The notes beneath the pieces were generated by a model. That model was not told the origin of the DNA. It did no database searches and was given only the letters and a program-made list of their open reading frames with translations. DNA of 64,000 bases from Cocos nucifera. Lineage: Eukaryota > Streptophyta > Magnoliopsida > Arecales > Arecaceae. Numbering within the stretch: position 1 is the stretch's first letter; each line of letters begins with the position of its first letter. The DNA lies in contig QRFJ01000486.1 in assembly GCA_006176705.1 (NCBI GenBank), forward strand, positions 248,001-312,000, given 5' to 3'. This document shows positions 9,700-20,406 of the stretch, piece after piece. A program made the position numbers and the translations under genes.

Positions 9700-11012
9700 T
9701 TGCGTTGCTTCCCAACAAGCGCTAAGTTTATTATCTTCAGCCAAACAAAATACAGTTTAATTTGTTGTGGTTCTATTAATTGTACTTGGTCAATATTTCA
9801 ATTTAATGATATCCCTTCGATATATGGTTTAAGCCTTTGGCCATTTACCTTAAAGAAATTTTTAGTCCTAGGATCATCAAGTTTGATTGCACCATGTGGG
9901 AATACGTGATTAACTATGTAAGGTCCATTCCATCTGGATTTTAATTTTTTAAAAAATAATCGAAGCCTTGAGTTAAATAACTAGACTTGTTGATTTGGTT
10001 CAAAGGTTTTTCTTGAAATATGTTTATCATGGAAGGCTTTCATTTTCTCCTTATAGATTTTTGAATTTTCATAAGCTTCTTGCCTTAATTCTTCTAATTC
10101 ACTCAATTGTAACATCCGATTGAAACCAGCTTGGTTTAAATTAAAATTTAATTATTTTATTCTCCAATATGCTTTATGTTCAAGTTCTACCGGAAGGTGA
10201 CATGCTTTTTCATAGATTAATCTATAAGGAGACCTTCCAATAGAAGTTTTATAAGCTATCCTATAGGCCCATAATGCATCATCTAATCAATCTAACCAAT
10301 CTTTTCGATCAGGCCTAAGAGTCTTTTATAAGATATTCTTAATTTTCCTATTAGATACTTCTATCTGACTACTTGTTTATGGATGGTATGGTGTAGCTAT
10401 CTTATGTGTCACCCCATATTTTTGTAATAAAGTTCGAAATTGATGATTTGTAAAATGGGTACCTCCGTCGCTAATGATAACACGTGAAAATCCAAATCTA
10501 GAAAAGATATTCTTTTAAATAAATTTTAAGACTACTTTATGATCATTGGTTCGTGTTGTTATTGCTTCAATCCATTTAGAAATATAATCGACAGCTACCA
10601 AAATGTATTCAAATCCATTGGAAGGTGGAAAAAGTCCCATAAAATCAATTCTCCATACATCAAAAATTTCTACTACTAAGATGGGGTTTAAAGGCATCAT
10701 GTCTTTTTTTTAAATATTCCCTAAGGCTTAACACTTAAGACACTCTTGACTAAAAGTATGAGCATCCTTAAATAATGTTGGCCAATAAAAATCACTCTGC
10801 AATACTTTGACCGTAGTTTTTCATCCAAAAAAATGTCCTCCGCAAGCAAGGGTATGACAAAATTGTAAGATACTTAATTGTTCAAATTTAGGAACATATC
10901 TACGAATGATTTGATCAGCATAAATTCTAAAAAGCTCAAGATTTTTCCAAAAATAATATTTGATTTGCGCAAAGAATCGATCCTTCTCACTCTTAGACCA
11001 GCCATCAAAAAT
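9700..11012 (-). pseudogene. Integrase of Gypsy-2 (multiple stops)
   Basis: Reading the minus strand from the end of RNase H gives a gypsy integrase. A degraded zinc-binding part lies at about 10,700-10,960 (C-LKC word near 10,730). The catalytic core contains DVWRIDFMGLFPPSNGFEYI (10,515-10,700, first Asp), ISDGGTHFTN (about 10,470, second Asp) and SQIEVSNRKIK (about 10,390, Glu). A GPYIV C-terminal motif sits near 9,930. The 10,515-10,700 segment is in the same frame as the upstream RT-RNase H. At least five stops interrupt it, so it is not functional. Integrase would insert the cDNA into nuclear DNA. The Gly of the usual DVWGIDFMG box is Arg here. Confidence 0.8.
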
Positions 11013-11834
11013 TTATCCTACAACTAAGTAATTGACAATATCTGCAAACCAAGGGACCTTTGTATGTAAAACTACTAACAATTGTTCATCTAGAAAAGAT
11101 TCTCTGATTGATACAGGTTCACTATCTTTAACTAGGATCCTAGACAGATGGTCTGCTACAACATTTTTAGATCCCTTCTTATCTCGAATTTTAATATCAA
11201 ATTCTTGTAGCAGTAAGATCCATCTAATTAATCGTGGTTTAGCATCTTTCTTTGAGAGCAGGTATCTCAAGGCTGAATGATCCGAGTAAATTATGATTTT
11301 TGATCCTAATAGATATGATCTAAACTTTTCTAGGGCAAACACAATGGCTAGCAACTCTTTTTCAGTGGTGGTATAATTCATTTGTGCTTCATTCAGAGTT
11401 CTACTGGCATAATAGATCACTACAGGATATTTGTTTACCCTTTGGCCCAGGACAGCTCCTATGGCAAAGTCTGAGGCGTCGCACATAATTTCAAAAGGTA
11501 GTGACCAGTTAGGAGGTTGTATGATTGGAGCTTTGGTCATAGCTTCTCTTAAGATTTCATAAGCTTTAAGATAATTTTCATCAAAGTTAAAAGAAACATC
11601 CTTAGCAAGTAGATTACACAAAGGATGAGAAATTTTAGAGAACTCTTTGATGAAGCGACGATAGAATCCTACATGGCCAAGAAAAGATCGAATTTGTTTG
11701 ACAGAAGTGGGAGGAGGAAGTTTAGAAATTAGTTCAACTTTAGCTTTATCTACCTCAATCCCTTTCTTAGATACTATATGTCCTAAAACGATCCCCTCTT
11801 GAACCATGAAGTGGCTCTTTTCCCAGCTTAACAC
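11013..11834 (-). pseudogene. RT C-terminus and RNase H of Gypsy-2
   Basis: A 273-codon open stretch on the minus strand. It begins inside the RT thumb (SFLGHVGFYRRFIKEFSKI at about residues 50-68) and continues into a gypsy RNase H: MCDASDFAIGAVLG (first Asp), TTTEKELLAIVFALEKFRSY (Glu), IIYSDHSALRYLL (Asp) and ADHLSR at the end of the domain. All of these RNase H residues are kept. The apparent start is not a real initiator: the frame continues upstream through a stop (TGA just before CIEANL) into the RT core, and pol would be translated as one polyprotein. It is the longest undamaged piece of this element. Confidence 0.88.
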
Positions 11835-12398
11835 TAGATTAGCCTCAATACATCATTTTAATATTTTCTTCAAATTGTTGAGGCAACTCTCAAAAGATTC
11901 TCCAAAGACTGAAAAGTTATCCATGAATATTTCTAAGAAATCTCCTATCATGTCTGAAAATATTGACATCATGTATCTTTGAAAAGTCATAGATGCATTA
12001 CATAATTCGAATGGCATTCTATGGAAAGCAAAGATTCCATAGGGACATGTAAAGGTGGTCTTTTCCTAATCTCCTGGATAGATTGCTACTTGATTGTATC
12101 CTGAGTATTCATCTAAAAAGTAAAAGTATTGTTGGCCTGCTAGTCTTTCTAGGATTTGATCGATAAAGGGTAAGGAAAAGTGATCTTTTCGGGTGGTTGT
12201 ATTGAGTTTTCTATAATCTATGCAGACACGCCATCTAGTAGAAAGTCATGTTGGTACTAAGTTTTTATGTTCAGTGCAGACAACCGTGAGTCTAGATTTC
12301 TTTGGAACAACTTATGTGGGACTCACCCAGTGGCTGTCAGAGATAGGATAAATAATTCCAGCATCTAACCATTTAATTACCTCTTTCTTGACTACTTC
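11835..12398 (-). pseudogene. RT palm/fingers of Gypsy-2 (broken, FMDN box)
   Basis: Same frame as the flanking segments. It carries WRVCIDYRKLN (about 12,200), LDEYSGYNQV (about 12,100), CPYGIFAFHRMPF (about 12,030) and the catalytic box at about 11,915-11,935. The box reads FMDNFSVFG, where Athila RTs have FMDDFSVFG, so one catalytic aspartate has been lost by a GAT to AAT change. Several in-frame stops also occur, including TAA directly after the upstream NPNM and one just before CIEANL. Reverse transcription by this copy is impossible even apart from the stops. Confidence 0.82.
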
Positions 12399-12959
12399 TT
12401 ACATGTTAGGGTTAAGCTGTCTTTGCATCTCTCGAGTTGGTTTGGCATTATCTTCTGTATAAATATGGTGCATGCATATTGACGGACTAATTCCTTTTAA
12501 ATCAGCGACGGTCCACCCTATGGCCTCCTTATATGTTTTCAGAATATTTACCAATTGGTTTTCCTGTTCAGTAGTTAAGTTGGAAGCAATTATTACTGGT
12601 AGGATTTTCTTTGATCCTAAAAATACATACTTAAGTGATTCAGGTAAAGGTTTTAGTTCAAGTTGTGGTGGGGCCTGAATTGAAGGACGTAGTGGTTCAA
12701 TTTTTCGCTCGGGTAAGGGCTCAACTTTCACTGACCAAGGTAATGAATGTGATGGTTGAGGTGAATTAAGCAGGGCATTTACTTCTTGGGTTTGAGTTTC
12801 TTCAGTGGGTTCATCATCTTGTAGTAAATCTAAGGAGGAATTAGATTCAACTATTTCATCTATCTGATTGATTACAAAGCAGTCTTCCTCCTCTTGGGTG
12901 TACTTTGGGGTATTAAAAACATTAATTCTTACTTTTTGATTTCCAAAAGAAATGTCCAT
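12399..12959 (-). pseudogene. Protease-RT linker and RT N-terminus of Gypsy-2
   Basis: 186 codons, in frame with the downstream RT. The first 100 residues are an acidic, Gln/Pro-rich spacer (SLPWSVKVEPLPERK). The end is the conserved Athila entry to RT: LELKPLPESLKYVFLG, LPVIIASNLTTEQENQL, AIGWTVADLKGISPSICMHH and NPNM. A TAA where lysine is usual ends the reading. Upstream it joins the protease tail (ILGCPFLATANANI near 12,990). Confidence 0.85.
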
Positions 12960-13643
12960 AGCTCCCGTTTTACAGTTGATATTGGCATTGGCAGTTGCTA
13001 AGAATGGACATCCTAAAATTATGGGATTTTGGTTTCAGCTCTTGGGATGGTTTCCATGTCAAGTATGAGGAAAGTCTACTAGAAAAATAACATTTGTCTA
13101 CTCTAACTAGAACATCCTCAATCAAACCACGTGCAGTGTTTTTATAGATCTATCAGCTAATTGCAAAATGACTGATGTGGGTTTTAATTCTCCAATCCCA
13201 AATTTTTCATAAACCGAGGTTGGAAGGAGGTTGGTTCACACTAGCTTCCTAAGTCTAGTAATGCTCGGTTAAAGGTTATACCTCCAATAACAACATGAAA
13301 TTAAGGGTGCACCAGGATCTTTCATCTTTTGAGGTATTGGATTTAACAGGACCGCACTTACATCCTCGGATAGCATAACTCTTTTGGTGGTTCGTGGCTC
13401 ATGCTTTTGGGTGCAGAGTTCTTTAAGAAATTTAGCATAGGCTGGGACATGCTAAATTGCATCGAGGAGGGGTAAATTAATATGAACTTGTTTAAATAGT
13501 TCCATTAGCTCCTTGTTGCATGCTTCTTGCTTTTTACGAGAAGAGCCTGCTTCTAAGGCCGAAGGGAATGGGAGCTTTGGGTTTATATGATCTCGGCTAA
13601 ATTCATCTATGTTCTCTTCTTTTCCTTTATCCATTCTTATCAC
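12960..13643 (-). pseudogene. Protease of Gypsy-2 (frameshifted)
   Basis: 13452-13643 encodes the linker before protease (LEAGSS, EACN, ELFKQVHINLP). Downstream the minus strand gives HVPAYAKFLKELCTQK, then LQLADRSIK and the tail ILGCPFLATANANI, all typical of Athila aspartic proteases. The active-site region appears only as a disturbed LLDLGS-like stretch near 13,240-13,270 with frame changes and stops. Protease would cleave the gag-pol polyprotein in the virus-like particle; this copy could not. Confidence 0.65.
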
Positions 13644-14284
13644 TCAGTTCTAAGCTTAGGTTCTTCTATATGATTAGTTTCAGTACTAACCTCTTCTTCA
13701 AATTTTTCATTTGGGCTAACATCAGTATTGGCCTCTATCACCTGGTCTTGGTATGGATCCTTAAGAATCCTACCACTTCTTAAGTTCAAGATATTGCTTT
13801 GGCATTTTCTAATTGGGGGTTCTTAGGTGGAATGTTAGATGGATGAGTAAATCCTAGGTGGATTGATAGACATTGGATGGATTATTTTTAGGATTTGCAA
13901 TTGGTTGGCTTGGTAATTGACCTGGTTCTCTCCTCATGCTAGACTCAAGCTAATTATCCTATTTGAGCTTCTAGCCTGGCAATTGATTGTTGTTGGGTCA
14001 GAATTGATTGTTGTTGGCTTAGAATTAATTGTTGAAGTTGATTGAATTTATCGTCGGCTAGATTGGTTTATTGATGAGGGGGTGGGTATGAGGGCTGATT
14101 ATAATGCAATGGTTAAGAAGACTGACTAGGTTGTCCCTTATTATAGGCATAGTTTTGGTACTAGGGCCTATTTTGATAATTTTGAACTAGTGGGATTTGA
14201 GTCTGAGCCTAAGTCTATTGTGGTTTCCAAGAGAAATTAGGATGGTTTCTCCAACCAGGATTATATGAATTTGAATATGGGTCA
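13644..14284 (-). pseudogene. Gag C-terminal tail of Gypsy-2 (degenerate)
   Basis: No long open reading. Pieces match the Gln/Asn/Tyr-rich tail and acidic linker of Gypsy-1 (2149-2914), for example the repeated Gln-rich words near 13,980-14,200, with frameshifts and stops. The gag frame ends at 14,285. Confidence 0.55.
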
Positions 14285-15346
14285 TTAAGTGGTTTGGAGT
14301 AACCTTGAGCAGCTTGGAACTTGTTCTTGGATAAGAGGTGGTAATTGTGCAGCCGTGGGACATTTGCTTACATGATGTGTTGGACTAGCACAAATAGAGC
14401 AAATCTCCTGATAATTAGAAGCTGGTGTGTATTGTGCAGGAGATTGTTGACCTAGATTTAGGAATTGATCTAATTTCTGGGCAATAAGATCGACTTTATC
14501 TAATTTTTGTGCTATTATGTTCAAGTCTGTCTTAGAATTAAGTTCTGGAGTTTTGATCTCATAAATTCCTGCCCATTTTTGTTGAGAAATTGATCTTTCA
14601 TAAGAGGATAATGAAGCATGGTTAATAGAGTTTTCACTTAAGGTTTCAAATAAGGTATAAGCTTCATCCTCACTTTTGCTCATGAATGCACCTCCACAGG
14701 ATGCATCAACCATCTGCTTATATTGATCTCCTAAACCTTCATAGAAAGCTTGTACAATTTGCCACTTAGATAGACCATGGTGTGGGCATTTTCTAAGAAG
14801 TTCCTTAAGTCTTTCCCATGATTCATGAATTTGTTCCCCTGGAAGCTGAGCAAATCCTATGATGGCTCACCTCATAGTATTGGTTCGTCCTATGGGATAA
14901 AATTTCTTAAGGAATTCATGTTGCATCCCTGCCCATGTTTGAATTATTCTTCCTAATGTGCCAAGCCAGTACTTGGCTTTATCTTTTAATGAGAAAGGGA
15001 ACAAGGTCAGTCTAAGGGCATCATCAGAAAAATTCTGAATTTTTATCGTAGAGTAGATATCTAAGAATTCATCCAGATGTTTGTAAGGATCTTCATTGGC
15101 GTTCCCATAAAAAGATGGGAGCATCTGGATTATGGTCAATTTGATCTCATAGTGGCTAGCAGGGATATCAGGTATGTGGATGCAAGTCGATGGGTTGTAG
15201 GTGGAAGGAATAAAGTATTCCTTCATCTGCCTAGGTGGTTCTTCATGATTTCCAGCCATTTGATTATCTGATCTTAAATGAATTAGTTTTTCAATTTCAG
15301 GATCTGGTTTAACTAGGTCAGGTAAAAGCGATCTTCTATCGTGCAT
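14285..15346 (-). pseudogene. Gag of Gypsy-2 (one premature stop)
   Basis: Starts at the ATG at 15346 (MHDRRSLL), the first ATG after the leader. The capsid-like part has the Athila words YEIKLTIIQMLPSFYGNANE, DDALRLTLFPFSLKDKAKYW and EFLKKFYPIGRTNTMR. A TGA after NTMR (14867-14869) breaks it, where Gypsy-3 retains CGA: a C-to-T change at a CpG, typical of methylated transposons. The same frame reopens into MVDASCGGAFMSKSEDEAY and a CCHC knuckle CSICASPTHHVSKC (C-x2-C-x4-H-x4-C). Gag forms the particle and binds the RNA. About 350 codons remain before the frame is lost. Confidence 0.85.
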
Positions 15347-16442
15347 GTACTAGTGCAATTTGATATATGGTTCAAGATATATATATATTTTTTATTATTA
15401 TTTATTTTTTTAATTTGTTTTTAATTTTTTTTTTAAATTTTTTTTTAGGAAAAGAAGAGAGAAAGAAAGAAGAGGGTTCTAAAAATCCTAAGAAGTCTTA
15501 AATCTGGAGATGATAGAGAGAAGAGTTAATATGTGGTTTATGTTTGATGTTATTTGGCAAATAAGTTAGGCAATCAATCCTGACTAAGGGTTATCCTAGA
15601 TCTAGACAGCTCCTAACTGCCAAGATCATCTTTGAGTCCTCCAAGTAGAGGATTAGCCAATCAACTGGCCAGGTAAGTGTAAGATCGGTGGGAGTCCCCC
15701 CATTGCTTGCCTTAGATACCAATTGTGCTTGGCCAGATAAGCGAACGGAACCAATTAAGTAACCACCTTCCTTCGGGCCCAGTCATCCTTGAATCACTTT
15801 TCTAGACACCAGTCAAATTGATTAACCCTAACTTGGTTCAACTCTTAGGATTTCTTATCCTATTGAGCTCGAATATCCTTAAGGGTTAATGTCTAATTGA
15901 TTTTAAGAGTTAAGGTTTGGGTTAATGTAGGATGCTGGTTGGTTGTTTGTGGGCTAAGGAAGGGTGATCAAATTCCTACCTTATCTTATTTAATGGGTTG
16001 TGCCCTTAATTTAGTTTAATATGAATATGCAAAAAAAAAAAAAATTCAATCAAAGAGTTCTATGCAATTTAAACTAGATGCATTCAACTAATTAAATTCT
16101 AAAAGGCTTACCTTGTCTCCAGCAATCACCAAAAAAAAATAAAATAAAATAAAAACTAATATGATGGATGCTCTAAATAATTAGGGTTTCTAATCTTGTG
16201 ATGGGATTTTTAATTAGGTTTAAGTAGGTAATTTTTAATTAATTCAAAAATAAAGTAAATATTAAAAATAAGGAAAGAGATTTAGGGTTTAGGAATGATC
16301 TCACCGAATAGGATTGAGAGTTTTGTTCGTGCCCTAATCTTTCTTATTCTTTTTTTTATTTTTTTTCCTACAAAAATAAATAAAAAATAATTAGTAGGTA
16401 GTAAAAAATCAAAGAAATGAGGAAATTTTAATTTTTATGCCT
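15347..16442 (-). other. 5' leader of Gypsy-2
   Basis: Noncoding, about 1.1 kb, colinear with the Gypsy-1 leader (3186-4427). It contains the shared leader module (15667-15820), a purine-rich patch (15450-15520) and AT-rich runs. Confidence 0.7.
15667..15820 (-). repeat. Leader module, Gypsy-2 copy
   Basis: Same order of landmarks as 3628-3780: GGCCAGGTAAGTG, GATCGGTGGGAG, CCTTAGATACCAATTG, GGCCAGATAAGC, CCAATTAAGTAACCA, CTAGACACCAGTCAAATTG. Confidence 0.7.
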
Positions 16443-16459
16443 CCCCGGCAATGGCGTCA
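16443..16459 (-). other. Primer binding site of Gypsy-2
   Basis: The minus strand reads TGACGCCATTGCCGGGG, two changes from the Gypsy-1 site; tRNA-Asp type. Confidence 0.8.
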
Positions 16460-16465
16460 AAAACT

Positions 16466-18163
16466 TGATAGGAACACGATGTTGTTGTTAAGACACCATG
16501 TTTATCAGTTTAAATCCGACTCTTTACTTTTTAATTTAATTAAAAATTATGAAGAGAGTAGTAAGTCGGATTGAATCCATAGAGAGGCAATGATTTATTT
16601 CTAAAATCTTTGATTCTTTTATTATTATTTTTTATTATTATTTTTTTAAAGAAAAGAAAAGAAGAGTTTTTTTTTTAAAATTAAAGTTAGAAAATAGATT
16701 TATAAATAAAAGTAGAATTTGAATTTTGTAAAAATAAATTTGGTACTAAGATCTACTATTTAGATCTTAGCAACTACTTGCAATAAAATTAAAAAGCAAT
16801 AAAGAATAATTAATTTAAAGAGCTAGAATTGAAAAGAATAATGAAACTTTCTTTATTAAATTTAAAACTCAGATGCAAAATTTAAATACAAAAAATTAAA
16901 GAAAATTCAAAATTTTAATACAAGAAATTAAAGAAAAAGAAAGAGAAAACTAGAAGGAGATTGCAGATTTGCATAGGCATGGAGATGGCGTAGAAGACCG
17001 GCTCTTCTTCTCAGCACTGTAGTTTTGAAGCAACCTTCCACCCTATACCTTAGCTTGGCTTCCACCCTATACCTTAGCTTCTCTTCCGCCCGATCTCTCC
17101 TTTCTTAGAGGCTTAGGGTCCTTTTTATAGAGCTAGGAGGGTTGGATATTTATTTCTGAAGGCAATATGGGACTAATGGCCTTTGTAATCATCAAAATCC
17201 GAATAAAATTTGAATCAAAATAGCTCTGATACGACTCTGGTAAGTCTGGTGAAATCTGGCCATTCAATAGGAATCCAACGGTCCAAAAATCATCAAAATC
17301 AGATTCGTATCAGCCCAGATCAAGTTGGATCAATTTCTAACCGTTGGATCGCACTTGATGGAGGAATTTACGCCGTTGATCATGCGCCTGAGAGTTTGAT
17401 CACCGTTGGGAGCCTTCTGGACCGTCGGATCAAAGCTAGAATCAAGCACTACCGTCCGATGGTGATCCAAGTGAAATCGACAATCGAAAAAAATGCTGAC
17501 CATTCGATCTTGACAGCAAATAACTACCACCGCACGATCACGCATTTACTGTTCCCATGGACTGCGTGGACTGGCCAAATCATGCACCACAACCAATTAG
17601 CGCCTTTTATTAATAGATGAAAAGACCAAAATGCCCTATGAGCCGCACTGAATTTCCTATAAATCCTTTAGGGGTCTAGGTCTACCACGTGGCAAGCTCT
17701 GATTCGTTGGTGTTACTGAGCTGGTGGTCCATACTGTGCTGTAGATCGGCTGATGGCTTCTAAGCTTGAGTCAGCTAGCATGGATGGCTTGGTACGCCAG
17801 CTTGGTCGGCTTGGCTTGGCGCATTTGGATGCGCCGACTACTGTGGCATGGCGGCTTGAGCCGTTTGAGCCGTATGTTATTTTTTTCATATTAATTTTTT
17901 ATTTTATTTCTTTAGAAATTCATATCTTTTTATTTTAGCTCTATTTTGCTCCAAATTTATTTTATTACGACCAAAAAAATGAGCTCTTTTCATTGATTAT
18001 AAAATTTTATTTTCTAATTTTTATTATTTTTTAATTAATTTTTTAATTAATAAAAATATAAATTTTTTAAAAATTATATATAAATTGATTAATAATTCTT
18101 AAAAATTAATATAAATTAATTAAAAAATTAATACTTTTATTGGTGAATTTATGGTACTTATCA
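16466..18163 (-). repeat. 5' LTR of Gypsy-2
   Basis: 1698 bp, TGATAGGAAC to TACTTATCA on the plus strand. TATA box at 17122-17129 (minus CTATAAAAAG), CCGTYGGATC-type words at about 17275-17545, and a GGCTTGG-rich patch at 17790-17870. Confidence 0.92.
17122..17129 (-). promoter_or_regulatory. Predicted TATA box, Gypsy-2 5' LTR
   Basis: TATAAAAA on the minus strand in the context AGCTCTATAAAAAGGACC, identical to Gypsy-1. Confidence 0.65.
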
Positions 18164-20406
18164 GTACCCTAGAAGTCAGAATTGGCTGACACTTGTAATA
18201 CATTTCTAAGGGCAAAATTATAATTTTAACTATAAATAATAAAGTGGGTTATTTTCTATCATATAAGTGTATTTAGTGTCTATGATACATCCCTTGAGTT
18301 AGTGATAATGATAATTCATATTTTTAAGAGTTGAAAATTTAAGACATGAATTTTCATTTATTAGCTCATAAAATGCTCCTGGCCGTAGGATCATCATGAG
18401 AATGGTGATTGATCCGGAAGGTTAGTGTACAATCGCTTCTTTATTGTAGATGAGTCTTGAGTCTATGGTGTGGAGATACCGAAGTGAGAGTATAGGTACT
18501 CATTAGAGAACGAGGGCACTGAGCGTGACCACGTCGAGTAGTCATAAGAAAGTCTACCTTCTCGTCGATGACTGATTCGATGCTGCAGTGGTGTGTCTGG
18601 TTCTATGATCTGAGGTGCATCGATAGTTCATCTTGAGGGTGTTATTATAGTTTGACTACACCATGACTTGGTCTCCTAGCCATTCGGAACCCTGAGGTGT
18701 ATGTTGGCTATAGTATGTTCACTATAGGAATTAGATTGCACCAAGATGGAATTTGTCTACCTCGATGGATGAGGAGCAGCCCTATGATGATCATGAGATT
18801 CAAGTCCATAAGCCCATGGCCATGGCAGAGAGTGTGAAATAATAGAAAGAATTTCTGTTAAGATTTTCACATCGGACTTGAATCGAATGATTAAATCATA
18901 TGATAGAAATTAGGGTTTGACGAGTTCACCTTAACCCTAATCTGATCGGGGCTCAAGATAGAAGAACTTAATCACACAAGTAGCTGCACCGAGAGGTTCA
19001 TTTTTAGTTTTGATGGATTGCCACCATATGCTGCTAGGTGTCACTGGTGGATTTTGGGAGCAATTATAATGATTTAGATGATCGATAATTCTAAGTTGTC
19101 TGAATCAAAAGAGTTCTGATCCATCGAAAGGAGTTTCAATGATGTCGATGATGGAGATCATGATATATCCCATTACCATACAGAACTAAATCTAATTGGA
19201 TCACACAAACAAGGGTTTGGATCTGGATATCATCAATTGGACTAACACAATTCAATTGATTTGAATAAGATTCAATTAGGTTCAAGGAAATCGTGCTAGC
19301 ACACGATTGAGCCTAACATTCTTTTTTTTCTATCTTAAAAGTTGTCTCGATTGAGCCAAATGAGTTTGTGCTCACTCAGGTCTAACTGGAGCTTATCCAA
19401 GTTAGAAAAGGGTTGTCTTAATTTATTAGATAAATTTGAGATAACACCTACCATTTTTCGTCACCTACTAATTCTTGTACTTTGACTTGGTCAAACGTTG
19501 ATCTTTGACCCTTGGACATCTGCCCATGTGTCATGCACTTATTAGAGAGCAGATAGGGGCTTGTCCCCTCTCTGAAAATTAGAAAGAAGGGGGTGCACGC
19601 CTAGGATGGCGTGCGCCCTTGGATAGGGATGCTGGAGTCCCATACAGATGGGACTCCAGATTGCTTGTTGGATTCAAACTAGGTGACCCTCACCTACAGA
19701 CTTTGACTAGTCTTAGGCACCACCTTAGGATGAATCCATGGGTCTCTCATCCCACCAATTAGATTTAGATCTGATTAAATTAAGCAACGTGATTGGCCGG
19801 GGTGATGCAGCACTGCATGGCGCAGTAGAGTCTATAAGTAGACCCTGTCTGTGCCCACTTTTTAATGAAGTTCATCTAAGCCACACCCCAAGGCTGTCTC
19901 TCTCCCTTCTCCATGCCACCATCTAGCCCTCTACCTGCTCTCCATGCCCAAGGAAGTTGGGCCCTCAGATTAGTGCGAGTCAAGCAAGAAAAGGCTGATA
20001 ATAAAGGAAGAAGGCAGCACTGCTGCAGAGATGATGGATGATCTTCATAAGAAGTTTTGAAGATTCTCCAAATCAGATCCAGATCTAATTTTTGGAGAAA
20101 AGAAAGAGATGGAGAAGATCTCTAGATCCAGTCCGAGTGGATATCGATAGAGGTCAGGCACTTGTGTGGCTAGATCCAGAACCTCAGAGCTTCCGCAGGA
20201 TCATCAACGGGTAATCAGATTACCCAAGATCAAGGTAAAAATTAATTTATAATTAATTTAGTTTTATTTTTTTAATTATCAGTTTATAAATTAGATCTGA
20301 AAATGTATTAGATTTGATCTAGATCTGAGAGAAAATTTTTGAAATATGCCTCTTTATCCAATTAGATCTGAACGAATCTGATCCGAGAAATCTAGATTTT
20401 CCTTCA
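18164..20406 (+). repeat. Copia LTR-A (plus orientation, first bases missing)
   Basis: Reverse-complement homolog of the Copia-1 LTRs. It starts GTACCCTAGAAGTCAGAATT (Copia-1 starts TGTTAGATATATGTGCCCTA) and ends TTTTCCTTCA. A predicted TATA box is at 19833-19840. It is more diverged than the Copia-1 LTRs, so older. No internal coding region follows; LTR-B is joined directly at 20407. The readings inside, such as 19738-19926, are not genes. Confidence 0.85.

Larger units (their letters stand above)
7072..18163 (-). mobile_element. Gypsy-2: full-structure Athila-type LTR retrotransposon (decayed)
   Basis: The 3' LTR (7072-8514, its start lost in the gap) and the 5' LTR (16466-18163) flank an 8-kb interior. 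Minus-strand order: primer site, 1.1-kb leader, gag, protease, RT, RNase H, integrase, a 3' noncoding region of about 1.2 kb, polypurine tract. The protein words match Athila (NPNM before RT, a FMDx-FSVFG box, ADHLSR at the RNase H end). The copy is dead: gag and pol carry many stops and protease is frameshifted. On the right it abuts plus-strand copia LTR-A, apparently inserted about 14 bp inside that LTR's start. Confidence 0.9.

Noticed and set aside
19738..19926. 62-codon plus-strand reading downstream of a TATA box
   Set aside because: It lies in LTR-A R/U5 and is not preserved in LTR-B or in the Copia-1 LTRs.
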